Shown piece after piece: positions 43,560-51,976 of a stretch of 64,000 bases of DNA. The number at the start of each line of letters is the position of its first letter. Positions within the stretch are counted from its first letter, which is position 1. Made by a program: the position numbers and the translations under genes. Below the pieces are notes generated by a model. That model made no database searches, was not told the origin of the DNA, and saw only the letters and a list, made by a program, of their open reading frames with translations. Location: positions 124,001-188,000 of the forward strand of contig NZ_JAINVU010000006.1 of NCBI RefSeq assembly GCF_019880555.1, given 5' to 3'. This stretch comes from Hephaestia mangrovi (GTDB lineage Bacteria > Pseudomonadota > Alphaproteobacteria > Sphingomonadales > Sphingomonadaceae).

Positions 43560-44660
43560 CTAATGCGAAACGACACCCGAAACCGCGCGCGCGGCGATTT
43601 CGGCATCGGCCTCGTCGTTCCACGCGCCGAACGACAAGCGCAGGATCTTGCCGCGGCGATCGCATTGGACGCCGGCGGCGGCAAGCGCGGCTTCGGCCTC
43701 GGCACCAAGCTCGAGACAGAGCGTGCCGCCGCGCTCCTCCAGCGCAGCGGCCGGCGCGGCGACGCCGCTCGCGGCATCGAGAAAGCGTCGCGCGAGGCGC
43801 AGGTTGTGCGCCCTGATCGCGTCGACGCCGATCCGCCCGATCAGATCGAGGCCTTCGCGTGCCGAGACATAGGGCGCGATGCTCGGCGTGCCGCCCCAGA
43901 AGCGGCGCGCGTCGGGGGCGAACAGGAAATGCTCGATATCCATCTCGAACGGGTCGCGGTGCGAGAACCAGCCGCGCTCGACCGGTTCGATCCGCGCGGC
44001 GATGGTCGGCGAAACCCACAGGAAACAGCCACCCGGCCCCCCGCACAGCCATTTGAGCGAGGTGCCGGCGACGGCGTCGACCGGCCAGGCCGTGACGTCG
44101 ATCGGCAGGATGCCGGCCGATTGCGCGATGTCGACGACGGTGAGCACGCCATGGGCGCGCGCCCGGGCGGCAAGCTCGGCGACCGGGCTGATCCGCCCGC
44201 TGTTCGAATGCACATGGGTGAGCACGACCGCGGCGACATCGGGATCGGCGAGCCGCGCCCAGCTATCGATTCGGTCGGGCGCGCCGCGGATCAGCTCGAG
44301 CCGCAGCCCCAGCCTGGCCAGCCCGGCGAGCGCGAAGCCCACCGAGGGAAACGCCTCGTGCGAGGCGAGCACGACGCTGCGGCCGGGCGCGACCGGGATG
44401 CCCGAGAGGAATCGGGAGATCGCGCCGGAAATGCTGGTTTGCGGGCACCAATCGGCGGCGTCTCCGCCCAGCAGCGTGGCCAATGCCTCGCGGAACGCCG
44501 TGATCGTGTCGAGCCAGTTTTGCCAGACGGCATCGGGGGTGTCGCGCCACGGCGCCAGGAAGTCGCGAGCGAGGCGTTCCTGCGTTCCCAGCGGCTGGCA
44601 ACCGACGCTGTGGGCGAGGAGATAGGGCCCTTTCGCCGGGACGTGGAACAGCGATTTCAT
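43560..44660 (-). CDS. Kynureninase-like class V aminotransferase-fold PLP enzyme
   Basis: A fold-type I PLP enzyme of 366 residues. The Schiff-base lysine is Lys203 in AGTSLKWLCGGPGGCFLW, the PLP-binding Asp is in VVDIAQSAG, and VERGWFSHRDPFEMD resembles the kynureninase GW-GH motif. It is shorter than canonical KynU (about 410 residues) and diverges at the N-terminus (HVPAKGPYLLAHSVGCQPLG). Kynureninases cleave the side chain of kynurenine to anthranilate and alanine; here the substrate may be the product of the adjacent PrnB-like protein. The start at 44660 lies 28 bp after the DSD1-type gene. Confidence 0.78.
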   Translation of the reverse strand: MKSLFHVPAKGPYLLAHSVGCQPLGTQERLARDFLAPWRDTPDAVWQNWLDTITAFREALATLLGGDAADWCPQTSISGAISRFLSGIPVAPGRSVVLASHEAFPSVGFALAGLARLGLRLELIRGAPDRIDSWARLADPDVAAVVLTHVHSNSGRISPVAELAARARAHGVLTVVDIAQSAGILPIDVTAWPVDAVAGTSLKWLCGGPGGCFLWVSPTIAARIEPVERGWFSHRDPFEMDIEHFLFAPDARRFWGGTPSIAPYVSAREGLDLIGRIGVDAIRAHNLRLARRFLDAASGVAAPAAALEERGGTLCLELGAEAEAALAAAGVQCDRRGKILRLSFGAWNDEADAEIAARAVSGVVSH

Positions 44661-44688
44661 TCACTTACTCCCCGGAGGGCATCATCCT

Positions 44689-45831
44689 TCAGCGCGATCG
44701 CCCGCGCGCCGTCACTGGCCACAGGTCGACCAGCGTCGTGCCGCTCACGACATGATAGGTGTCATAGAGATTGACGGTGGGATCGCAATGCGGCGCGCCG
44801 AGCGACACCATCGCATCAAGCGCGGGCAGATCGCCGGCCGGGTGCACCAGCGCGCCCTGTTCGTCGCCCATGAAGAAATAGACCGTGCCCTCGGCCGCGC
44901 CATCGGCGACCAGTGGCGGCTTGGCGTCGGTGGCGAGCGACTTGAAGCCGGCATCGACCGTCACCAGCCCGGGCGAATTGGCGCTGATGACGCGGGTGTC
45001 GATCGTGAGCGCGGTCTCGAACGGCATTTCGCCCTCAGCCGTCAGGGCACAGACGCGATATTGATCGTCCATGAAGATGTAGGAGCCGACCTGCAGCTCG
45101 GTGAACAGGCCCAGCGTCGCGTCAATCCGGTGCGTGCCGGTGCCGCCGCCCGAAACGATTGGGGGCGCGCCGCCCGCTTCGGTCAAGGCGGCGAGGACGG
45201 TGCGGAGATAGTCGGCGCGCTCGCGGATCGCCGCCTCGCGTTCGGCGAAGCTCTCGATATGTTGCTGGGCGCCGCAATAATATTGCACGCCGCCGTAAAG
45301 CAGTGCCGGCTCGGCCTCGATCGCGCGGAACAGCTCGACCGCCGCCTCGGCGCTGGCAACGCCGGTGCGGTGGATGCCGGGATCGACGTCGATCAGCAGC
45401 GTGAGCGGCTGCCCGTCATGCGCGGTGACCGCCGCGGCGATGGCGCGCGCGCCGGCGAGGCTGTCGGCCGCGCACATCAGCCCGTCGCACCGCTGGTTGA
45501 GCGCGACGAGCCGCTCGATCGCCGGCGCGGAGATCACCGGCGAGGTGATCAGCAACCCCGCGATCCCCGCGTCGGCCAGCGCCTCGGCCTCGCCCAGCTT
45601 GGCGCAGCATTGGCCGATCGCGCCCGCCGCGATCTGGCGGCGCGCGATGTCTGCGCTCTTGTGCGTCTTGGCGTGCGGGCGCAGCTTCAATCCATTGGCG
45701 GCGGCGAAATCGGCCATCCGCGCGATGTTGCGATCGAGCGCGTCGCGATTCACCACCAGCACCGGCGTGTTGAGATCGCGGCGCGATCCCTGGCGCCCGA
45801 CCAGGTGGCGGTGGAGTTCCTCGTCGGTCAT
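44689..45831 (-). CDS. DSD1/D-threonine aldolase-type PLP enzyme (alanine racemase fold)
   Basis: A fold-type III PLP enzyme of 380 residues. The PLP lysine lies in LKLRPHAKTHKSADIARR, and the C-terminal metal site GAPHCDPTVNLYDTYHVV has the His-x-Asp spacing of D-threonine aldolases and D-serine dehydratases. These enzymes act on beta-hydroxy D-amino acids. The position 4 bp after the flavoprotein gene suggests a shared pathway, perhaps acting on a beta-hydroxylated or D-configured aromatic amino acid, which is inference. The exact reaction (aldol cleavage, dehydration or racemisation) cannot be told. Confidence 0.82.
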   Translation of the reverse strand: MTDEELHRHLVGRQGSRRDLNTPVLVVNRDALDRNIARMADFAAANGLKLRPHAKTHKSADIARRQIAAGAIGQCCAKLGEAEALADAGIAGLLITSPVISAPAIERLVALNQRCDGLMCAADSLAGARAIAAAVTAHDGQPLTLLIDVDPGIHRTGVASAEAAVELFRAIEAEPALLYGGVQYYCGAQQHIESFAEREAAIRERADYLRTVLAALTEAGGAPPIVSGGGTGTHRIDATLGLFTELQVGSYIFMDDQYRVCALTAEGEMPFETALTIDTRVISANSPGLVTVDAGFKSLATDAKPPLVADGAAEGTVYFFMGDEQGALVHPAGDLPALDAMVSLGAPHCDPTVNLYDTYHVVSGTTLVDLWPVTARGRSR

Positions 45832-45835
45832 GGCA

Positions 45836-47110
45836 TCAGCTCCTTGTCGCGATATCGAACAGCCGCGCGAGATCGGCGTTGACGAACTTGGCCGACGGAT
45901 CGACGTCGCTGCGCACCTTCAGGAAGGCGTCCGCCTTGGGATAGAGCGTGCGAACCTCCGCCGCGTTCAGCGTATGCCGCTTCGCCCAATGCGGGCGGCC
46001 GTTGGCGCCGCGCAGCACCGGCTCGATCTCGGCGAACAGGTCACGCCACGGCATCCGGGCATATTGGTGGAACGAGATCGACGCGCCCGGGCCGCGGTTG
46101 AACGGCGACATCCAGATATCGTCGCCCGCCACCAGCCGGAATTCGAACGGAAAGGCGACCGGCAGGTGCTTCCGCCGGATATAGTCGATCGCCTCGAGCA
46201 GTGTCGGCATCCCGTCGGCGCGGGGCAGTTCATCTTCCATTTCCTCGAACCGGATGGTGCGCTCGCCGGGAAAGATCTGCCAGGCCGGGCCGGTCCGCCG
46301 GGAAGGCTTGCGGCTCGCCCACATCATCAGGCGTTGCAGCGTCGGGATGGTGAACGGCGCCTTTCGAGCGATCTCGCAGGCGATGCGGAACGGGCGCTCG
46401 TCGATATCGGTCGATCGCTGCAACCCGCCATCATCCGGCGTCGGATGCAGGCTCTTGAAGATCACGTGATCGGCATAGGGAAAGACGAAGAATTCGAAAT
46501 GGCGGGTCGCGGCGGCGAGCTCCTGCCAGCGTTCGGCGATCTCGCCGAGCGGGCGGCTCTCGATACGCTCCTCCAGGTGATAGGCGGGCAGCAGGTCGAT
46601 GCGGATGCGCGTCGCGACCCCGAGCAGCCCGAGCGACAGGCGCTGCGCCTGAAACAGATCGGAATTGGTCGTCGCATCGCACTGGACCAGCCTGCCGTCG
46701 GCCAGCATCAGCTCGAACCCGGTCACCTGGGTCGAGAGACTGCCGAGATCCTTGCCGGTGCCATGGGTGCCGGTGGCGGTGGCACCGGCCAGCGACTGCG
46801 GATTGACGTCGCCCTGATTGATCAGCGACAGCCCTTCGTTCCACAAGGCTTCGGTCAGCCGCGCCAGGCTCCAGCCGGCGGGCACCCAGGCGCTCGCACG
46901 ATCGGGCGCGATCTCGATCGCGGCGGCGTAATCGGCCATGTCGATCAGCGTGCCCCCGGTCTCGCACAGGGGCATGAATGAATGGCCCGCGCCGCGCACG
47001 CGGACCTTGGCGGCAGCGGTGACGGCGGCGCGCAACTCGGCTTCGTCGCGTGGTGCCACGATGGCCTGCGGCCGCGCCGCGACGCTTCCCGACCAGTTAT
47101 GCCATTCCAT
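45836..47110 (-). CDS. FAD-linked oxidoreductase, D-arabinono-1,4-lactone oxidase family
   Basis: A VAO/PCMH-type flavoprotein of 424 residues. The FAD domain has VRVRGAGHSFMPLCETGGTL, where the His of GHS is the covalent FAD attachment in sugar-lactone oxidases, and GATATGTHGTGKDLGSLSTQ. The C-terminal ALO domain ends in PHWAKRHTL ... YPKADAFLKVRSDVDPSAKF, the family signature. Relatives oxidise aldonolactones or alditols. In this operon the substrate may not be a sugar. It lies 15 bp after the TetR gene. Confidence 0.85.
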   Translation of the reverse strand: MEWHNWSGSVAARPQAIVAPRDEAELRAAVTAAAKVRVRGAGHSFMPLCETGGTLIDMADYAAAIEIAPDRASAWVPAGWSLARLTEALWNEGLSLINQGDVNPQSLAGATATGTHGTGKDLGSLSTQVTGFELMLADGRLVQCDATTNSDLFQAQRLSLGLLGVATRIRIDLLPAYHLEERIESRPLGEIAERWQELAAATRHFEFFVFPYADHVIFKSLHPTPDDGGLQRSTDIDERPFRIACEIARKAPFTIPTLQRLMMWASRKPSRRTGPAWQIFPGERTIRFEEMEDELPRADGMPTLLEAIDYIRRKHLPVAFPFEFRLVAGDDIWMSPFNRGPGASISFHQYARMPWRDLFAEIEPVLRGANGRPHWAKRHTLNAAEVRTLYPKADAFLKVRSDVDPSAKFVNADLARLFDIATRS

Positions 47111-47125
47111 CCGGTCCTCCTCTCG

Positions 47126-47794
47126 CTAACTGAAGGTCGCGAAATAATGCGCGAACAGCAGGCTCACTTCCCTGTTGATGATGTCGGTATCGCGATCGGG
47201 TTCCTCGACCACCATTTCCATCGCGGCGTAGCTCAGCTCGATCGTCATGCGCGTCGCCACCTCGAGCCGGCGCGGGTCGGTGGCGGGATAGAGATCGCGC
47301 ATGTGCTTGAAGAAATGTGCAGCCACCATGTCGCGCGAGCGGAAGCGGATGTTCTGCAGCATCGGCACCGCGCGCAGCGCCCGCCCGATCGCCAGCCCGC
47401 CGGGGAAATTGCGCTGGATGTCCACCATCCGCTCGTGGATCGCCAGCGATTTGGCGAGCCGTTCCTCGAAGGTCGCGCCGGTCAGCCCGCCGGCGTCAAC
47501 CCAGGCGATCACCTCGTCGTCCTGCGCGCGCATCAGGCGGTCGCCGAGCTCCTTCAGCACGGCATATTTGTTCGGAAAATAGCGGTAGAGCGCGGGCGGC
47601 GACAGCCCCGCCGCCGTGCAGATCAGGTTGGTCGTCAGCTGCTCGAACCCCACGCGTTCAAGCAACTGGCCGGCGGTTTCGAGGATCAGCTCGAACGTGT
47701 CCTGCGCGCGCGCCTGCCTGGGGCGCAGCTTGGTGGCGAGCGGCGGCGTCGCGGTGCGTTTGGCGGCGCGACGGGGGGGGCGGGTGCCGGTCAT
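47126..47794 (-). CDS. TetR/AcrR family transcriptional regulator
   Basis: A 222-residue regulator with an N-terminal helix-turn-helix (QDTFELILETAGQLLERVGF ... TNLICTAAGLSPPALYRYFP) and a helical ligand-binding C-terminal domain. The first 25 residues are a basic tail. The ATG overlaps the stop of the MFS gene, so regulator and transporter are made together. It is the obvious candidate to bind the two AT-rich 21-bp operators upstream of the operon (49077-49097 and 49167-49187), autoregulating the cluster. Confidence 0.9.
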   Translation of the reverse strand: MTGTRPPRRAAKRTATPPLATKLRPRQARAQDTFELILETAGQLLERVGFEQLTTNLICTAAGLSPPALYRYFPNKYAVLKELGDRLMRAQDDEVIAWVDAGGLTGATFEERLAKSLAIHERMVDIQRNFPGGLAIGRALRAVPMLQNIRFRSRDMVAAHFFKHMRDLYPATDPRRLEVATRMTIELSYAAMEMVVEEPDRDTDIINREVSLLFAHYFATFS

Positions 47795-48978
47795 GCCGCC
47801 GGTGTGAGCACGACGCGGCGGCGTGTCGCGTGCACCGCAAGGACGATCGCGATCGCCGCTGCCATCACGCCGGCGCCGAGCAGCGCGGCGCCGCGCACGT
47901 CGCCGTCGCTGACCACGAACGAGGCGAGAAGTGGCCCCGTGCTACACCCCAACAGCGCCGCGCCCGAGCCGAGCACGGCGGCACGGCGCGTCGGGTCCGC
48001 CGCGATCGCCAGCGGCGTCAGCAAGGGAGCGGCGAACATCCACAAGCCGCCGAACAGCGCGGATGCGACGAGGAACGCATTGGCATCGGGCAATTGCGCG
48101 AACAGCAGCATCAGCGCCGCCATCGCCGCCTGCGATGCCAGCAACGCCGGTAGCCAGCGCAGTCGCCCGGCAAGAAGCGTGGCGAGCGTGCCGCCCGTCA
48201 CTTGCGCGGCAAGAGAGAGCGACAACGCCACACTGGCGGTGCCCGCGGGATGGCCGGCCTGGCGCGACAGCGGCTCGACATAGATCCACACCGCCAGGAT
48301 CGCCGCGTTGAAGCAGAAGGCCGCCCCCAGCGCCGCCAGCCCGCGTGGCGCCGGCAACCCGCTCGGTTCGTCGGCGGCGACGGGCAGCGGCGCGAAGGCG
48401 CGCGGGACCGCGAAGCCGGCGAGCGCGGTCATCGCGCCCGTCGCCGCCAACATGGCGAAGCCGCCATTGGCGCCGAACGGGCGGACCACCCACGCGCCCA
48501 GCGCGGCCACCGCGAGGAATTGCGCGAGCGTCTGCACCGTCAGATAGATCGCCGCCCAGCGTTCAGGCCGCGGCGCGCGCACGATCATCGCGGTCATCAG
48601 CCAGATCAGCGCGCCGCTCGGCACCCCGGCCAGCCCGCGCACGGCGACCAGCGTCCACCCGCCGCATGCCATCGTCATGAGGTCGAGCAGCGCGATCATC
48701 AGCCCGCAGACGATCGTCAGCTGCCGCAACCGCCGCGTGCCCAGCAATATGCCGGTCAGCCCGGCGGCGAGCCCCATGGTGAGCAATTCGAGCGTACCGG
48801 CCTGCCCGATCTGTGCCGCGCTGAGCCGGCCCTCGCGTTCGAGCGCGCCGAGCAGCAATGGGCCGACGCCGGCGAACATGATCCCCGCCACGCCGGCGAA
48901 CAGGGTTGCGGCGATCCCGGTCGTCGAGGGCGGTGTGCCGAGCCATCTGCGCTCATCCGCCGCCGGGGCGGCCGTCAC
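47791..48978 (-). CDS. Major facilitator superfamily transporter
   Basis: A 395-residue protein with twelve predicted transmembrane helices, related to MFS drug or small-molecule exporters. A long charged loop is short here, and the central loop lies near PLPVAADEPSGLPAPRG (about residue 195). The start is taken as GTG 48976-48978, overlapping the TGA of the 24-residue peptide, because the N-terminal sequence becomes MFS-like only from there; the longer frame to 49101 is out of phase with any conserved sequence. Substrate unknown; it may import the substrate or export the product of the operon. Confidence 0.82.
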   Translation of the reverse strand: MTAAPAADERRWLGTPPSTTGIAATLFAGVAGIMFAGVGPLLLGALEREGRLSAAQIGQAGTLELLTMGLAAGLTGILLGTRRLRQLTIVCGLMIALLDLMTMACGGWTLVAVRGLAGVPSGALIWLMTAMIVRAPRPERWAAIYLTVQTLAQFLAVAALGAWVVRPFGANGGFAMLAATGAMTALAGFAVPRAFAPLPVAADEPSGLPAPRGLAALGAAFCFNAAILAVWIYVEPLSRQAGHPAGTASVALSLSLAAQVTGGTLATLLAGRLRWLPALLASQAAMAALMLLFAQLPDANAFLVASALFGGLWMFAAPLLTPLAIAADPTRRAAVLGSGAALLGCSTGPLLASFVVSDGDVRGAALLGAGVMAAAIAIVLAVHATRRRVVLTPAA

Positions 48979-49049
48979 GCGGCGATCGCCTGCGCGGTGC
49001 CGATCATCGTGATCGAGACGGCGCTGCCGAGGCTCTCTCTCATCGCCAT
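48975..49049 (-). CDS. 24-aa peptide, first ORF of the PrnB-like operon
   Basis: A minus-strand frame from ATG 49049, with GGGAGAGGA 4 bp upstream, one of the better ribosome sites in the region. The peptide begins MAMRESLGSAVS and ends GTAQAIAA. Its TGA overlaps the GTG start of the MFS gene, so translation is coupled. It could be a leader peptide, a small membrane or transporter-associated peptide, or a precursor for modification by the enzymes downstream. I know no family for it. Codon use is normal for the genome. Confidence 0.5.
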   Translation of the reverse strand: MAMRESLGSAVSITMIGTAQAIAA

Positions 49050-49076
49050 AGGTTCCTCTCCCTGACGCGAGAGAAG

Positions 49077-49097
49077 ATAGCAAAAGATATTGTTTAT
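49077..49097 (-). promoter_or_regulatory. Operator-like repeat O1 upstream of the PrnB-like operon
   Basis: ATAGCAAA, AGA, TATTGTTTAT forms one copy of a 21-bp repeat with near-palindromic ends (AGCAAA against TTGTT). It lies 28 bp upstream of the 24-aa peptide start, between it and the likely promoter. The second copy is at 49167-49187; 17 of 21 positions match. The stretch from 49070 to 49190 is far richer in A/T than the rest of the window. Confidence 0.55.
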
Positions 49098-49166
49098 GCA
49101 AATTCCATCAATATACGGAAATTAAAAGATAAAATTAGAAAGGATGAGTTTGCTACCGAAGGATGA

Positions 49167-49187
49167 ATAGCAAATACTATTGTTAAT
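49167..49187 (-). promoter_or_regulatory. Operator-like repeat O2 between the divergent units
   Basis: ATAGCAAA, TAC, TATTGTTAAT is the second copy of the 21-bp repeat, exactly 90 bp from the first and in the same orientation. It is 87 bp upstream of the divergent flavodoxin-fold gene at 49274, so a regulator bound to both copies could control both directions. The likely binder is the TetR protein at 47126-47794, an inference from position. Confidence 0.55.
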
Positions 49188-49273
49188 TCGGCGGATCGCG
49201 CGATCGGCGAGTCGCGGGCGCTCTAAGTATAGCTGCGTATGGCCGAACCGGCCGGCTGGCGCGAGATAGCGTC

Positions 49274-49942
49274 ATGACCAATCAGCCCGCGATCCGCCAT
49301 GTTGTCGTGCTCGGCCATCCTGCGCCGGGGAGCTTCAACCATCAGGTCGCCGAGACCTATTGCGCGACCGCTCGCGCCTGCGGGCAAGAAGCCGAAGTGC
49401 GCGACCTTTATGCCAACGGTTTCGATCCGCTGCTCAAGGCCGACGAGCGGCCCGGCTATGGTGCCGGCACGCCGGCTCCCGACGTGGCCGCCGAACTCGC
49501 GGCGCTGGAAGGCGTGCGCGCGCTGGTGCTCGTCTATCCGATCTGGTTCGGGACGCCGCCGGCAATCATCAAGGGCTATGTCGATCGCGTGCTGAGCGCG
49601 GGTTTCGGCGCGCGCGAGGTGAAGGCGGGCAAGGCGCATCCGTTGCTGGCTGGCGCGCGTCTGATGACCTTTTCCTCGTCGGCGACGACGATGCCGTGGC
49701 TCAGCGAGCGGGGGCAGTGGATCTCGCTGCGCCAGGCGTTCGATAATTATCTGGCCGACGTATTCGCCATGCGCGAGACTAAGCGGCGCCATTTCGATGC
49801 GGTGGTCGACGGGTTGAAAGAACGCTTCGTGCTTCAGAAGCTGGAGGACGTGCGGCAGGAAGCGATCGGCCTGTGCGCGACGCTCGATCAGGAGCGCGCC
49901 CAGCGCGCGCTGCACCCGGCGGCCTGGCCGAGCAATCGCTGA
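49274..49942 (+). CDS. NAD(P)H dehydrogenase, flavodoxin-like fold (NQO1/KefF type)
   Basis: A 222-residue flavodoxin-fold reductase. VVVLGHPAPGSFNHQVAETY binds FMN/FAD phosphate, RDLYANGFDPLLKADER is the family core, and LVYPIWFGTPPAIIKGYVDR with FGAREV resembles NQO1/MdaB-like quinone reductases. It diverges from the PrnB-like operon across the double-operator region and may be controlled together with it. Its 3' end is followed 12 bp later by the first FixJ-type motif. Confidence 0.87.
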   Translation: MTNQPAIRHVVVLGHPAPGSFNHQVAETYCATARACGQEAEVRDLYANGFDPLLKADERPGYGAGTPAPDVAAELAALEGVRALVLVYPIWFGTPPAIIKGYVDRVLSAGFGAREVKAGKAHPLLAGARLMTFSSSATTMPWLSERGQWISLRQAFDNYLADVFAMRETKRRHFDAVVDGLKERFVLQKLEDVRQEAIGLCATLDQERAQRALHPAAWPSNR

Positions 49943-49953
49943 TCGGGCGCTTA

Positions 49954-49970
49954 TACGGGATTTCCCCAAT
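49954..49970 (+). promoter_or_regulatory. FixJ-type 17-bp motif, site 1
   Basis: TACGGGATTTCCCCAAT lies 54 bp before the start of the potassium-channel/fixL/fixJ unit, in the same orientation. It is the best match to the consensus shared by six sites in the island and resembles the TACG..TTTCCC pattern described for FixJ targets in rhizobia. It would make fixLJ autoregulated. Confidence 0.6.
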
Positions 49971-50024
49971 GGGTCGGCCGGCCCGCCTTGACCAAAAGCG
50001 GGGGCAATTCCGGAGACCGCGCCC

Positions 50025-50474
50025 GTGCCGATCCTTACCGAATTGCTGATCGCCAGCGCGATCGTCACCGCGACGATCGTCATCCACCTCGCCGGGCTCG
50101 CGGTCCTGCTCGCGGCGTTGCGCCGCCATCGCCGCGTCGCGTCCCGCACCAACCTGCTGTTTCATGCCGCGACAGGGATCGTGATCGCCGCTTATGGCCT
50201 GTTCGTCCTGCATTCGATCGAGATCTGGCTCTATGCTCTCGTCTATTATCGCATGCATGCATTGCCCGACCTCGAATCGGCCCTCTATTTTTCGACCTCC
50301 AGCTATGCGACGATCGGCTATGGCGATCTGGTGCTGCCCCGCGGCTGGCGCGTGCTGGGGGCGATCGAAGGAGCGAACGGCGTGATCCTGCTTGGCTGGT
50401 CGACGGCCTTCTTCGTCGCGATCGTCGGGCGCATCCGCATGGTCGAACGCCTGCTGGCGGATGAGCCGGCATGA
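50025..50474 (+). CDS. Two-TM potassium channel family protein
   Basis: A 149-residue membrane protein of the Ion_trans_2 family. The selectivity-filter segment SATIGYGDL appears as [14 protein letters not shown], within a pore loop between the last two helices; two further helices precede it. It ends in a short basic cytoplasmic tail. The start is GTG 50025. The stop overlaps the fixL ATG (ATGA), so it is the first gene of a channel-fixL-fixJ operon, which suggests that membrane ion flux and oxygen sensing are regulated together. Confidence 0.85.
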   Translation: MPILTELLIASAIVTATIVIHLAGLAVLLAALRRHRRVASRTNLLFHAATGIVIAAYGLFVLHSIEIWLYALVYYRMHALPDLESALYFSTSSYATIGYGDLVLPRGWRVLGAIEGANGVILLGWSTAFFVAIVGRIRMVERLLADEPA

Positions 50475-51976
50475 ACAATTCGCACCAGCGCCTGCTCGAT
50501 CAGCATCTGATCTTCGCCGAGACCGCGACCGACCGTGCGCTGATCCTGGTCGATCAAGACGGCACGATCACCAGCTGGAACCGCGGCGCCGAACTGCTCA
50601 CCGGCTGGCTGCCGGCGATGATGATCGGCGAGACGGTCGACCGCCTCTATTCGCCGGAGGATCAGGTGGTGGGCGCGGTCCAGCGTGATCGCGATCTGGC
50701 GCTGCAAGCCCGCCATCTGCGCAAGGAGGTGTGGCTGCGTCGTCGTGACGGCAGCGAATTCCTTGCCGCGCTCAACATCGCGGCGCTGGTCGATGGCGAC
50801 GGGCGGTCGCACGGCTTCGGCTATCGCGTCGACGACATCACCGCTCGCAAGGCTGCCGAGACGGCGCTCGAACGGTCGGTGCGCCATGTTCAGTCGATCC
50901 TCGCCACCGTGCCGGATGCCATGGTGGTGATCGACGAGCGCGGGACGGTGATATCGTTCAGCGCCGCGGCCGAACGGCTGTTCGGCTATGCCGCCAGCGA
51001 GGTGATCGGCCGCAACGTCAACATGCTGATGCCGAGCAAGGATGCCGAGCTGCACGACGGCTATCTCCAGCGCTATCTCTCGACCGGCGAGCGCCGGATT
51101 ATCGGCATCGGCCGTATCGTCGTCGGTCGCCGGGCCGACGGCAGCGAATTCCCCATGGAGCTCGCGGTCGGCGAGGCACTGGCCGATGATCACCGCATCT
51201 TCACCGGCTTCATCCGCGATCTGACCGAGCAGGAACGCGCCGAGCTGGAGCTCAAGGAGCTGCAATCGGAGCTGATCCACGTCTCGCGGTTGAGCGCGAT
51301 GGGAACGATGGCCTCGACGCTGGCGCACGAACTCAACCAGCCGCTGACCGCGATCGCCAATTACCTCGAGGCGGCGCGCGACCTGATCGGCGAGCCGACC
51401 GACGAAACCGGGGCGATGGTGCACGAAGCGGTGAGCGAATCGGCCAAGGAGGCGCTGCGCGCCGGCGCGATCGTGCGGCGCCTGCGCGAGTTCGTCGCGC
51501 GCGGCGAGATCGAAAAGCGCCCCCAGCATCTGACGGATGTGATCGAAGAGGCTGCGCGGCTCGCGCTGGTCGGCGCGCGCGAGCGCAACATCCGCACCTT
51601 CTACGATCTCGATCCGGCCGCCGATCTGGTGGTGGTCGATCGCGTGCAGATCCAGCAGGTGCTGGTGAACCTGCTGCGCAACGCGGTCGAGGCCCTGGCC
51701 GATGCGTCGACGCGGGACATCCACATCAGTACCGCGCCGGCCGATGACGGCATGGCGCGGGTGACGATCAGCGACAGCGGCCCCGGGTTGACGCCGGAGG
51801 TCGCCGATCACCTGTTCCAGGCATTCACCACCACCAAGCGCGACGGCATGGGCCTGGGCCTGTCGATCTGCCGCACCATCGTCGAGGCGCACGGCGGCCG
51901 GATCTGGCACCAGCCGGCCGAAGGCGGGGGCGCGACATTCAATTTCACGCTGATTGCCGGCGAGGAGGAATCATGA
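50471..51976 (+). CDS. fixL: Heme-PAS oxygen sensor histidine kinase FixL
   Basis: A soluble 501-residue kinase. PAS1 (about 15-125) is followed by a heme-type PAS2 (about 130-255) containing [20 protein letters not shown], where His195 matches the proximal heme His of FixL, and [20 protein letters not shown] with the FixL-specific FG-loop arginine. The HisKA domain has phosphoacceptor His286 in [15 protein letters not shown], then the HATPase N, G1 (DSGPGL) and G2 (GMGLGLSI) boxes. Deoxy heme should activate the kinase. No transmembrane helices are present. Overlaps fixJ by ATGA. Confidence 0.9.
   Translation: MNNSHQRLLDQHLIFAETATDRALILVDQDGTITSWNRGAELLTGWLPAMMIGETVDRLYSPEDQVVGAVQRDRDLALQARHLRKEVWLRRRDGSEFLAALNIAALVDGDGRSHGFGYRVDDITARKAAETALERSVRHVQSILATVPDAMVVIDERGTVISFSAAAERLFGYAASEVIGRNVNMLMPSKDAELHDGYLQRYLSTGERRIIGIGRIVVGRRADGSEFPMELAVGEALADDHRIFTGFIRDLTEQERAELELKELQSELIHVSRLSAMGTMASTLAHELNQPLTAIANYLEAARDLIGEPTDETGAMVHEAVSESAKEALRAGAIVRRLREFVARGEIEKRPQHLTDVIEEAARLALVGARERNIRTFYDLDPAADLVVVDRVQIQQVLVNLLRNAVEALADASTRDIHISTAPADDGMARVTISDSGPGLTPEVADHLFQAFTTTKRDGMGLGLSICRTIVEAHGGRIWHQPAEGGGATFNFTLIAGEEES

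Noticed and set aside
49077..49187. AT-rich stretch as a sign of a recent insertion or phage attachment site
   Set aside because: No integrase, transposase or tRNA is near, and the A/T bases are largely accounted for by two operator-like repeats in a divergent promoter region.
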